Source of the DNA: Hirsutella rhossiliensis
Lineage: Eukaryota > Ascomycota > Sordariomycetes > Hypocreales > Ophiocordycipitaceae
DNA length: 64,000 nucleotides
NCBI RefSeq assembly: GCF_020360975.1
Contig: NW_025408676.1
Coordinates: 2,852,001-2,916,000, forward strand
Direction: 5' to 3'
Positions 21,819 to 31,948 of this stretch are shown here, piece by piece; within the stretch, counting starts at the first letter, position 1, and each line of letters starts with the position of its first letter. Made by a program: the position numbers and the translations under genes. The notes beneath the pieces were generated by a model, which was not told the origin of the DNA, ran no database searches, and saw nothing but the letters and a program-made list of their open reading frames with translations.

Positions 21819-22728
21819 GCGGCCGGGGGATTGGCAGCCGGCCCTGGGATCTTTTGTTTGATACCAGTCTCTTCCACTGATGGCACGCCAGAGGCATGGT
21901 GTCTGGATGGTAAAGAGCGAATTGTTGACGGGACACGAGGGGAAGTAACAAACGGGCTCGGCGTGTGCAGAAGAGACGCGCCTGGCTGTGCGTGACTGAA
22001 GTTGAGATGGCGAGGATGTAGAAGGTGGGCATCGATGCCATGTCAGATGCACAATGTCCAATACAGAGCCTCTGCAACCGCTTCAGCCAACACAAAGGCA
22101 GCCGGCGTCCGAGACAGGGCGTGTTGCACCTGGGGAACCATTGTTGAAGCTGAAAGGTGCACGATGAAGCTGAAGAGTGAGCGTGACTAACAAGGTGACT
22201 CGAGGGCGATGCCAGGCGATATTGATGAGTCTTGATGGCACAGCCGCCGTCGCACGGTCCCGAGGAAGCATGTCTGCCAAGCCTGCCCACCTAGACAAAG
22301 TGGCGAGGAGTCAGACAGCAGTGTAGGAGAGCTGGATGCTCCATTCGGACAGCCAGGGGTGTTGAGTCACACTGGGGAGGGACGGAGGGACGGAGGGACG
22401 GAGGGACGTTCTCCATCAGCACAGTCATAGGTGCAGTGCAGCATTGCGGTCGACCTTACTAAGCTGATAACGGGAGGGACCTGGCTCTGCTAGGACCCTA
22501 GCAGGGGCACCGCACGTACCCGGGCTGGCGAGGCCAGCGGCCCACCTACGGTACATAAACCCATCACGGGGCCGCCAAAGGAGGGGAGGGCGGGAAAAAA
22601 AGAGCAAGAGCAACAAAGGCCCATTCTCTGCCATCGCCACTTTTGCTCGAGATCCTTGCCTCTGAAAGCGCACCGTCGAGAAGAACCTCTGCTTGATACC
22701 CTCGGAAAACGTCGAGAGCTTTACAAAC
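21819..22728. other. Intergenic region upstream of eIF6
   Basis: No gene is supported. It contains an 8-bp tandem repeat at 22377-22408 and a short homopurine run near 22590-22610. The stretch just before the eIF6 ATG should be its leader. Confidence 0.55.
22377..22408. repeat. 8-bp tandem repeat GACGGAGG, about four copies
   Basis: GACGGAGG is repeated at 22381, 22389 and 22397, followed by a partial copy and preceded by a partial GAGG. It lies about 320 bp upstream of the eIF6 start codon. Confidence 0.9.
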
Positions 22729-23640
22729 ATGGCTGTGCGAGCACAGTTTGAAAACTCCAACGAGTAGGTTTCCTGCGCGCCCCCTCCCGCCCGCCTCCAG
22801 AGGCCCCGCCATCGCCGTGCCCCGCGCCCACGGCCTCGTTTCCTTGGTCGTCTGAGACTGACGCAGGAGGACAGGGTCGGCGTCTTCGCCACGCTCACCA
22901 ATTCGTATGCGCTCGTCGCCCTCGGTGCCAGCGAGAACTTCTACAGGTCCGTCCTCCTGACCCGACCGCAGCCTCCGCGGGATCCGAGCTGACCGCTTCG
23001 CGACAGTGTCTTCGAGGCTGAACTGCAAGACATCGTGCCCACTGTTCGGACAACCATCGCCGGCACCCGCATCATCGGCCGCCTCACGGCTGGTAATCGC
23101 AAGGGCCTCCTCGTCCCCACGTCCACCACGGACCAAGAGCTCCAGCACCTGCGCAACTCGCTGCCCGACTCGGTCCGCATCCAGCGCATTGAGGAGCGCC
23201 TATCAGCCCTCGGCAACGTCATTGCCACCAACGACCACATCGCCCTGGTCCATCCCGACCTCGAGCGCGAGACGGAGGAGATCATTGCCGACGTCCTCGG
23301 TGTCGAGGTCTTCCGCCAGACCATCGCCGACAATGTGCTCGTGGGGAGCTATATGAGCCTGTCCAACCAGGGCGGCCTGGTCCACCCCAAGACGAGCATC
23401 CAGGACCAGGACGAGCTCTCCAGCTTGCTCCAGGTGCCGCTCGTGGCCGGCAGCGTCAACCGTGGCAGCAATGTCGTCGGCGCCGGCATGGTGGTCAACG
23501 ACTGGCTCGCCGTCACCGGCCTCGACACGACCGCCACGGAACTCAGCGTCATTGAGAGCGTCTTCCGGTTAGGAGAGGGCCAGGGCCCCAGCAAGATCAA
23601 CACGAGCATGAAGGATACCATGGTGGAGAGTTTCTACTGA
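22729..23640 (+). CDS. TIF6: Eukaryotic translation initiation factor 6 (ribosome anti-association factor)
   Basis: Three exons (22729-22763, 22875-22946, 23007-23640) give 246 residues, the standard eIF6 length. The first intron (111 bp) begins GTAGGT. It must use the AG at 22873-22874 to keep the frame, although another CAG lies 8 bp earlier. The second (60 bp) has a GCTGAC branch site. eIF6 binds the 60S subunit at uL14, is needed for pre-60S biogenesis and blocks premature joining with 40S; it is released by Sdo1 and Efl1. The five-fold pseudosymmetric pentein repeats are visible as recurring motifs: [50 protein letters not shown] and [21 protein letters not shown]. The starting [21 protein letters not shown] is typical and decides the start. 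Confidence 0.97.
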
Positions 23641-24334
23641 AGGCGCGCGCGGTTGCCTCTTGGCATCAGGCCGCCTGCTTCGCCAAAGCGGCAGGGGCCA
23701 GGTGTTTGGAATGACTTGATGACTATGGCGTCTTCCTTGCCCTTGTTATCCGGCCTGTTCCTGCCTTTTAGCAGCGGGTATTTTCGTCTGGACATGAGCA
23801 GAAAGAGAAGGCAAAGGGCGGTGGGAGCAGTCGATCTTTGTGGAGAGCGGGTTCTGCATCGTCGGCGTTCCCTTCCACGACGTGTTGTCGGCACGCCATG
23901 ACGCGCTCGGTCAAGCATATCTTGCAGGACTTGCCTTTTGTATTATTGCCAATACCTTGGAGAAGGGCTCAGGGACGGAGTTGCGTGGTGACGAGCGACC
24001 ATTGCACCGTGACTGTCAGTCACGCCGCTCAAGGGTCGCGGATATTGCCATTGTCGCTCAACAGAGCGGGTAGAGAAGTATGTGGTATGTGCGCTTACAT
24101 CCACAATGCGCATCACTCTTGCTGGGCAATGCATAGAATGCGCGCTGAAGGCTCTCGTAACCGGTCTTGACGTTGGTAGACGGACGTTCCACTTGACCGC
24201 CTGCCACTTCCGCCCATGGGCCCCTCCACTCCAGGCAGTTGAAGGATGCACACGCCATCGCCGTCGAGGAGCATGGATACGCCGTCACGCGTCCCTGTCC
24301 GCCTCTTTCTCGCCCAAGTAAAAGGGACAGGTCC
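23641..24334. other. Intergenic region between eIF6 and EFM4
   Basis: Both neighbours run on the plus strand, so this should hold the eIF6 terminator and the EFM4 promoter. No gene, repeat or clear box was seen. Confidence 0.5.
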
Positions 24335-24682
24335 ATGACGGACAAGATGTCTGCCGAGGGAGATCGACCCGCCCAGCTGGAGCCGTCCGATCTCGGCACA
24401 AAAGAATAGTACGCTCGTCGCCTGCCTGCGCTTTGCCCTTGACTCTCTCTGTCTCTGTCTGTCATTCTGTGTCGCGCGACGGCACACAGGCAAGGGGTTG
24501 TTGGCCAAGGAAGAAGCAGACGACATGGACTGACCAGAGACCTCGCGCGGCGCCTCACAGTTGGGACCACCTCTACACGAGCGAACTGCGCAACCACGCC
24601 GCCGATCCGTCCGACATTGGCACCGTCTGGTTCGACGACTCGGACGCGGAAGCCAAGGTAGTCGACTTCCTCTCCGACCTGG

Positions 24683-24715
<33 letters not shown>

Positions 24716-25305
24716 CCGACGCGCCATCCAAGCAAACGGCGTCGCTGCTCGACCTCGGCTGCGGCAACGCCTCGCTGCTGTTTGCCCTGCGCGCCGCAGG
24801 CTGGACGGGCCGCGCGCGCGGCGTCGACTACAGCCCGCAGAGCATCGCGCTCGCCAGACAAGTAGCCGCCTCGAGAGCCGCCGCCTCCTCCGCCGCCTCC
24901 GCCGCCTCCGCCTCCCCCATCGAGCTCGCCGAGTGGGACGTCGTCGCAGGCCCCCTCGACGCCTTGCTCGACGGCGCCCAGGCCCGCGGCTGGGACCTGG
25001 TCCTCGACAAGGGCACCTTTGACGCCGTCAGCCTGTCCGACGAGCGCGACGCCCACGGCCGCCGCCGCCCCTGCGAGGCCTACCGCGACCGCGTCGTGCG
25101 CCTCGTCCGCCCCGGCGGCCTCTTTGTCGTCACCAGCTGTAACTGGACGGAGCCCGAGCTTGTCGAGTGGTTCGCCGGCCGCGACGACGAGGGCGACCGC
25201 CACCAGCTGGGCTTCGCCGTCGCCGGCAGGGTCCAGTATCGGACCTTTAGTTTTGGCGGCGTCAAGGGTCAGACCATCAGCACCGTGGGCTTCCGCAAGC
25301 TCTGA
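24335..25305 (+). CDS. EFM4: eEF1A lysine methyltransferase EFM4 (See1/METTL10 type)
   Basis: Two exons (24335-24408 and 24561-25305) with a 152-bp GTACGC..CAG intron give 272 residues. The join restores the family signature GTKEYWDHLYTSELRNHA followed by DIGTVWFDDSDAE. The class I SAM-binding fold shows motif I LDLGCGN at residues 88-94, and DKGTFDAVSL at about 174-183 is typical of this group. Yeast Efm4 dimethylates eEF1A at Lys316; human METTL10 (EEF1AKMT2) has the same role. A TCG/CCG trinucleotide tract at 24684-24717 encodes a Ser-rich run, and an Ala/Ser-rich insert of about 20 residues follows SIALARQVAAS; both look like loop expansions. A second in-frame ATG lies at codon 5. A 422-codon frame on the opposite strand is a composition artefact. 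Confidence 0.92.
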
Positions 25306-25863
25306 CGGCCACCTGCCCGGGACCAACGAGAACCTGCAACTCCCCCAATCTCGGAGGGGAGAGTAAAAACACGAAAGGATGGGACGAGGGAATGGGAAAA
25401 GAAAAGGTGCGTTGACAAGGACGGGCCGGGGAGCGCAAGGCGTTAGCTATACGAGACGCCGTCGACGTCCCTCGCTCGTGCACCCTGTGAGCTCGAGAAT
25501 GCGGCACGCAGATAGTCGGAACCAATCAAGTTTCTGTCTGTATCATACATCTATCCGCCACGGCCCCCGAGTCCGCTTCTCTCTCATCTTGGTTTTCCTC
25601 TTGTTGCTTTTCCTTTCGCTTTGCCCTGCTGCTCTTCCGGTATTTGTTCTGGGTACACAATGTAGTAAGGCAAGAACATGATATAAAAGGGACGTGCTAC
25701 TCTGCCCTTGCTCGTCAAGTCCATCGACGCGCCCTTTGCATCAAGAGCCCACGCAACAAGACGACAGGCGAGATCATGTCTTTGGTTGGATGGTGGCAAC
25801 GAATGATTGCTTCATTAAGCCTGTTTTCTCTTTTCCACCCTTGTTTATGCCTCTCCCCGTTAT
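25306..25863. other. Intergenic region between convergent EFM4 and PP2A-A genes
   Basis: Two 3' ends face each other here. No gene is seen. T-rich and C/T-rich tracts around 25580-25640 and ATAAAA at 25682-25687 could serve in 3'-end formation. Confidence 0.5.
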
Positions 25864-28124
25864 CTATGGCGACGTGCTCATTGGCTCCCCGCCTGTCGAG
25901 GGTCCCGTTGCATCGGCCGCCGCGCTCGTGGCAAAGTAGCGGACATCCACATCGTCATCCTTCTGCAGCTTGCTCAGGTTCGGCACAATTCGCTGCTGGA
26001 TCAGTTCGTTGCCCCGAGGAGAGGGCGTGTTTTCGGCCCCTTCTTTGTCCAGCGAATGCAGCGTGCCCTCGTCCGGCAGGCGGCGCAGGGCGTCGATGAG
26101 AACCGAGTATGTCTTGGCCACGTTGAATCGAATGTTGGGGATGTCGTCGTCGACCATCTTGTCGAGCATGGGCAGGATCGACTTGGCAATGACGTCCATG
26201 CTGACAACCGTCGCCAACGTCTGTACTCTCTGTCAGCCAATGCGCCTGGTGAGCGGATCCAAGTGCCCAACTTACCGAGATGGCGAAGCACGTCGTCATT
26301 CTGTACAGGTAGTTGGGGTGGCTGCCCATTCCCATGACCTTGGGGATGATCTGCTCGCTGGCCCATTCCACGCCAAAGACCTCGGTCAACTTCTTGAGGT
26401 TGTGTGTTGCGGCCTCTCGGATGGAGAAGACGGTGTCGCCCAGCCAGCCCATGCACAAGTCGCTGAGCTTCTCGTCAAAGAACTTGACGCCTAGCTGGCT
26501 GGCTAGGAGGGGAATGTATTCAATGATGGCGAGCCGCACTCGCCACTGCTTGTCCTCGGCCAACTGCACAATGGCCGGGAGCAGGGACTGCGAGAGGAGA
26601 TCGATGCCGATGACTGCCCTCTGTTAACCAAGGATTCCAGATAACCTCGGCAGAAAGGATGCGTACCTTGATTCACCAGTTCAAGCTTCGAGATGATGTG
26701 GAGCCTAACCTCCGGAAACTCGTCCTTGAGCATTTGGAGAAACATGGGGAGCAGGTGATCGATGGTTCTGCCAAAGACATGCGTTAGGTCAAGGCCTCCT
26801 AATTGTCGGCTCCGAGGGGGATTACATACTCCTGCTTGCCGAGGATTGGGGCCAACCCGCTGATCTGAGTGCCAAGAGCCGCCCGGACGTGTTGCGAGTT
26901 GTCCGACACGAGATCCTCGATGCTGCCCATGATGTCGTTGAGGAGGGTGGCACGGTCGACGAGAGCACAGAAGCCAGGGATCTGACCGGCAATGGCAGTC
27001 CGGACCTCGGCCTCGTTGTCCTTGAGCAGCTTGACAAAGGCGGGGACCAAGTCTCTCGAGACGACCTCGTCATCGACGGCCTTTGCAATCTAGAGAGAGG
27101 GAAGCAAAATGTTAACATCACGTCATGGAGGCGTGCAGCCGTCAGGCCATACCTTTTCGAATCTGTCAGCAATCATGTACCGAACCCTCCAGCTCTTGTC
27201 CTCTATCAGGTTACGCAGCGACGTTAGCAGGACCCCATGGCTGGACTGCTGCTCCTTTGGTACGACCTCTGCAATGGAGATGAGGATTTCGACGGTCAGC
27301 AACCGCACGCTGTCCTGGTCATCCTGGACGAGGTGTTGAAAGAGGGGTATCATTTCGTCGATGACGACGGGAGCAGGCATCTCCTTGACCAGCTTGGCAA
27401 GGTTGGCGGCGGCCTGGCGGCGGACCATGGGCGTCTCGTCGTGGACCAGCAGGCCGAACTGTTGGCGGAGCTGTTCTTGGACCGGCGCGGAGACCTTTTT
27501 GTAGGGCGTGGTGTAGAGACCGCAGCCCGAGACCTTGGACGTGAACCAGTCTGCTTTGGAGAGTCGGATGGTGAGAGGAATAAAGTACTCTTCGACCTGC
27601 TGAGGCGAGAGATCGGCGCAAATCCTGTTGAGGGATTCAACGGCCTGCGAGGAGTCAGCAAGACGCCTTTCCCGAGGGGACCGGCATTACCTTGTCTCGC
27701 ACGACGGGCTCCTCGATGCCGGCCAGGTTCTCGAGCGGCGATAGCAGCACATGGCCCCATTGGGGCCCCCCAACATACTCGATGAAGCTGCCGAGCTCCT
27801 CGCTTAGGGCGACCAAGACCTCGTCCTCGTCCTCGACCGATTCTGCAACGCACGCGTTAGAGGGTGATGCGAGGCTGGAGGTGGGGGGCTACCTACCGTC
27901 AAGGAAAGGGATGAGCTCTTCTCTCGTGCGCTCGGCACCGAGGGCGAGGGCGATGGTCGAGAGGCGGTGAATGGCGTTGAGTCGGAGCAGGACGTCATCG
28001 TGCTGGAGGAGGCGAGATCAGCAGAGCCAAAGGGAAACAAAGCATAGGGAGGGCGTACCTTGAGCTCGTCGATGAGGACTGCGATGGGATACAGCTCATC
28101 GTTGGTGTTGGGCGCGTCAGCCAT
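25864..28124 (-). CDS. TPD3: PP2A scaffold subunit A (PR65), HEAT-repeat protein
   Basis: Eight exons (28124-28059, 28002-27897, 27842-27691, 27644-27153, 27089-26830, 26767-26667, 26613-26276, 26220-25864) join in frame to 623 residues, slightly longer than the typical 590. The seven introns are 46-63 bp, the densest splicing in the window. The protein is built of about 15 HEAT repeats; typical units are [59 protein letters not shown] and [18 protein letters not shown]. It holds the PP2A catalytic and regulatory B subunits together, in the cytosol and nucleus (yeast Tpd3, fission yeast Paa1). A C-terminal tail of about 25 residues ([14 protein letters not shown]) is disordered. The start [20 protein letters not shown] fits the family. 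It is divergent from the PheRS gene. Confidence 0.96.
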
Positions 28125-29111
28125 GGCGGGGGGAAGGATAACAAGGCGTCTTCAGCCGAGATGGTGCGTCGCTTGGAGAGGAGGAGAGGCAGATGGATGT
28201 CCTGGCTGCGGTGGGTCGCAGGTGATGCAATCGCTGCTTTTGCGCACCCGGTCGGATGCTGCTTGGGAGCAAGTCGGCCTGGCAACCAGCCAATGCGAGC
28301 AAATCAGCGTTCGCAAGACCGGCAGCGCGACGGCGGCCAGGGAGTCGGCAAGGCGAAGGGGGAGCGTGATATCGGGGGGCGCGTTGGCGGGAAAACCGAG
28401 GAAATGAAAAGAGGCATGTACCAGACAGACAGAAGGGACTGATGCGTGATGAGGCTCTGGGCGAAGCTTGAGGCTGGCCGGTGGTGGACGAGGTCCCAGT
28501 GGCGGTGGGCTTCGGAGGGGGGGGGGGGGGGGGGGGGGCATGTAACCAATAGCAAGTATACAGCGCGTACTTTGGCACCCAGCTGGCGAGGGGGGAGGCG
28601 CAGATACCTGGCCTCATCCGCCGTGAGATCGGTTGCCTTGCCCGCCTAGCCCTGTATCTCTGCGGTAATGGTGCGGCGTCTCCTCGGTTGGGTGCCCACG
28701 GCGGACTCGAGAAGATACTTGGCGGGTACTTCAAATCTGGGACCCCTTTTTCCAACCATATTTGCGAAAGTACCTACCTACCTAAGGTACGTACTATATG
28801 TACCTCACACTGACCGCGCGCAGATGCAAAAGTTGAACAAGAGGGGGGGCGAGGGGGAGCTCCTGGAGCATCGATATTCCGTTACCCCGCCGTCAACCAG
28901 CCTCGCCCGGCTGCCCAACACCAAGCCGTTAGCAGAGTACCTCGCCTGCCGAGACCGACGCCGCCCGAGGCAAAGTCGCCATCCATCTCGATTCTTGGAA
29001 GCTCTCGCTGCTAAATTACCCCGTGAGTCAACACAGCATCGCTACGTCGTTGCCGCAAAAGAGACAAGGGCATCATCACCCGGGCGAGGCTGTGACCTCC
29101 AGCTGCTCATC
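28125..29111. promoter_or_regulatory. Divergent promoter region of PP2A-A and PheRS beta
   Basis: This 1-kb region separates two divergent housekeeping genes. It contains a 22-G homopolymer at 28517-28538 and a TACCTA/GGTACG cluster at 28773-28803. From 28668 onward the plus-strand frame is continuous with PheRS beta (see findings), but conserved protein begins only at 29112. Confidence 0.5.
28517..28538. repeat. Homopolymer of 22 G
   Basis: An uninterrupted run of G on the plus strand lies about 395 bp upstream of the PP2A-A start and 575 bp upstream of PheRS. Its exact length is prone to sequencing and assembly error. Confidence 0.9.
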
Positions 29112-31068
29112 ATGCCGACCATCTCCGTGGACAAGTACAAGCTCTACGAGGCCCTCGGCCAAAAGTACGTGTCTGCCTTATCCCACTGCGAGCTTCGGCT
29201 GACCAACTGCGGCCTCCCCAGGTTTACAAAGGCTGAGTTCGAGGACCTATGCTTCGACTACGGCATCGAGCTCGACGAAGACACCGAGGAAGACGAGAGG
29301 CCCGTCGTCAATGGCCAGCAAGAGCCCCCCCAGCTCAAGATTGAGATACCCGCCAACCGCTATGACATGCTCTGCTTCGAGGGCATTGCCCTCAACCTCA
29401 ACGTCTTCCGAGGCCGCATCGCCCCCCCCAACTTCAAAGTCGTCTCGCCCAAGGACCAAAGCCAGCAAACAATCACCGTCCGGCCAGCCACGACAAAGGT
29501 CCGGCCCTACGTGGCCGGCGCCGTCCTGCGCAACATCAAGTTCACCCAGGACCGCTATGACTCCTTCATCGCGCTGCAGGACAAGCTTCACCAGAACCTG
29601 GCTCGCAACCGAACCCTGGTCTCGATGGGAACCCATGACCTAGACACCGTCCAGGGTCCCTTTACATATGAGGCGCTGCCCCCCAAGGACATCAAGTTTA
29701 CCCCCCTCAATCAGACAAAGGAGATGAATGCCGAGGAACTCATGGCCTTTTACGAAGCCGACAAGCACTTGGGTCGCTACCTACACATCATCCGCGACGC
29801 CCCCGTCTACCCCGTCATCTACGACGCAAACCGCGTCGTGTGTTCCCTGCCCCCCATCATCAACGGCGACCACTCCAAGATTACCTTGAACACCAAAAAC
29901 GTCTTCATCGAGATCACCGCCACCGATCTCACCAAGCTCCAGATTGTCACAGACATGCTTGTCACCATGTTCTCCATGTACTGCGCGGAGCCCTTCACCG
30001 TCGAGCCCGTCAAGATTGTCTCGGAGCACAACGAGCTCACCCGCGTGACCCCTTCTCTCATGCCCAGGATCGCACATGCCGAGGTGGACTACCTGAACAG
30101 CTGTACGGGCCTCAACGAGTCACCCGAGACCCTCTGCAAGCTTCTCACAAAAATGGCCTATGTTTCTCGCCCCTCTGACAAGGATTCTAACCTCCTGGAA
30201 ATTGCCGTTCCCCCCACTCGTGCCGACGTGCTCCATCAGTGTGACATTATGGAGGACCTCGCTGTCTGCTATGGCTTCAACAAGCTTCCCAGGACGGCCC
30301 CGACGCGAAGTGCCACGATCGGCGCCCCGCTCATGGTCAATAAGCTCAGCGACATTGTCCGGGTCGAGGCCGCCATGGCTGGCTGGAGTGAGGTCATGCC
30401 ACTCATCCTGTGCAGCCACGACGAGAATTTTGCTTGGCTGAATCGCAAGGACGACGGCAAGACGACCGTTCGCCTGGCCAATCCCAAGACGCTTGAGTAC
30501 CAGGTTGTGCGGACTACCCTTCTGCCGGGACTCTTGAAGACAATCCGCGAAAACAAGGGCCACAGCGTTCCGATCAAAATCTTCGAGGTGGCCGACGTTG
30601 CCTTCAAGGATGAGTCGAAGGAGCGCAAAGCCCGCAACGAGCGTCACTTTGCCGCTGCGTGGTGCGGCAAGTCGAGTGGCTTCGAGGTCGTCCACGGTCT
30701 CCTCGACAGAGTGCTGCTGATGCTGCGCACCGCCTTCCTGACGCACGAGGAGGGCCTGACGGCCGGCGGCACTGTCGACTATCAGGTGAAGCAGAACCCG
30801 ACCAAGCCTGACGGCTACTGGATTGAGGAGCTCAACGAAGACACCTTCTTCGCCGGCCATGCGGCGGCCGTGTACCTCCGCCTGGGAGGCAAGGAGCAAC
30901 GCATTGGCGAGTTTGGAATCCTGCATCCCACGATATTGGACAAGTTTGACCTGAGGTATGGTGGCCCCGTCCACTCCTTGCCGCGCGTGCGAGCATGTCG
31001 CTGACTTCCCATGCTTGCATAGATACCCTGTCAGCGCCCTGGAGATCAACCTCGAGGTTTTCCTGTAG
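29112..31068 (+). CDS. FRS1: Phenylalanyl-tRNA synthetase beta subunit, cytosolic
   Basis: Three exons (29112-29164, 29222-30955, 31023-31068) give 610 residues, close to yeast Frs1 (595). The 57-bp first intron is stop-free and a multiple of three; the 67-bp second restores the conserved end RYPVSALEINLEVFL. The subunit pairs with Frs2 in an alpha2-beta2 enzyme that charges tRNA-Phe. Visible parts are the N-terminal region MPTISVDKYKLYEALGQKF, the B3/B4 editing region (IPANRYDMLCFEGIALNLNVF), the B5 region (VPPTRADVLHQCDIMEDLAVCYG) and the catalytic-like C-terminal domain (VRTTLLPGLLKTIRENK). The start is set by the family's first residues, although an in-frame ATG at 28668 would add 148 residues of non-conserved sequence. 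Confidence 0.96.
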
Positions 31069-31948
31069 ATCCCTGTCCCTCAGGGGAGACCGGGGAGCTA
31101 CAGGTCATCGTGAACTCGAGCAGACAGCGGCAAAGGGGCAGGGTTGGTAGAGTAAGGCTGAAGCTGGGAGAGGCAACTGCGTCGTCTTGTAAAAGCCGGA
31201 AATCTGGAAATCTGACAACGGACTCCGGACCATGTGTCCAGGTCCTCAACACGACGCGACGAGAAGAGATATAGACCAAAAAAAGTAGAACCCGTGTAGG
31301 AGCAATTTAGATGAGAAAAGGTCGGCTCAGACAACAAGCCGTATCTGCCGACTCGCACGCTGCATCTTCATCAAGGCCGAGCATATCTTGTACTTGGCTC
31401 ACGGTGGAGGCTCAACCCTGCATTGCTTTCATTTCGTACTCGAGTTCAAGGCCCACTCCAGAAAGCGGGTAGCGTTTCTATCTATATATACAAGACACGT
31501 GCTCCGCTTTGTTCCAAAGACGCTGGCATTGGGGCCTCTCGCTACCGGCCCCTTCCGAAATATGACGCTGTAATCTGGTGCTGGTGATCACGCCGGGGTT
31601 CCATCGCCCGAGCCAGTCTTACGGGGTGCCGGAAGGCTCAGCCTGCGAGTCCTCCAGATCCTCGTCTCCTATTGATGGGGGGGACCGCGTGTTGCCAGGA
31701 CCGGCCCGCTCGGCAGCGTCGAGGCTGTACGACGAATCGGGAGAGCCTCTGAGCGCCACCTGCGGTTGAACAAGGGCCCATCCACTGCCAAGCTCGTCCG
31801 ATGACGAATTGGTACATTCTTGACTGCTCTCAGACTCGGAGCACCCATTGTCTGGCACCAACTCAGTAAATTGAGGGGACTGATTCGCATCCCGAGTTTC
31901 CAAGGTCTTGGGGTCTGCGGAATTGTCCACGCCTGGAGGCATGACCTC
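31069..31948. other. Intergenic region between convergent FRS1 and YMR1, including a coding-like tail of YMR1
   Basis: The part next to FRS1 (31069-31618) looks like 3' UTR and terminator, with nothing recognisable. From 31948 down to 31619 on the minus strand, the YMR1 frame continues after its TAG for about 109 codons of acidic, Ser-rich sequence (see findings). Confidence 0.6.

Noticed and set aside
24058..25326. Minus-strand open frame of 422 codons opposite EFM4
   Set aside because: Gly/Ala/Arg/Val-rich mirror of the GC-biased EFM4 exon.
31619..31942. Separate small gene of 107 codons after YMR1
   Set aside because: It is in the same frame as YMR1, three codons after its TAG, so it is better explained as the continuation of that protein than as an independent gene.
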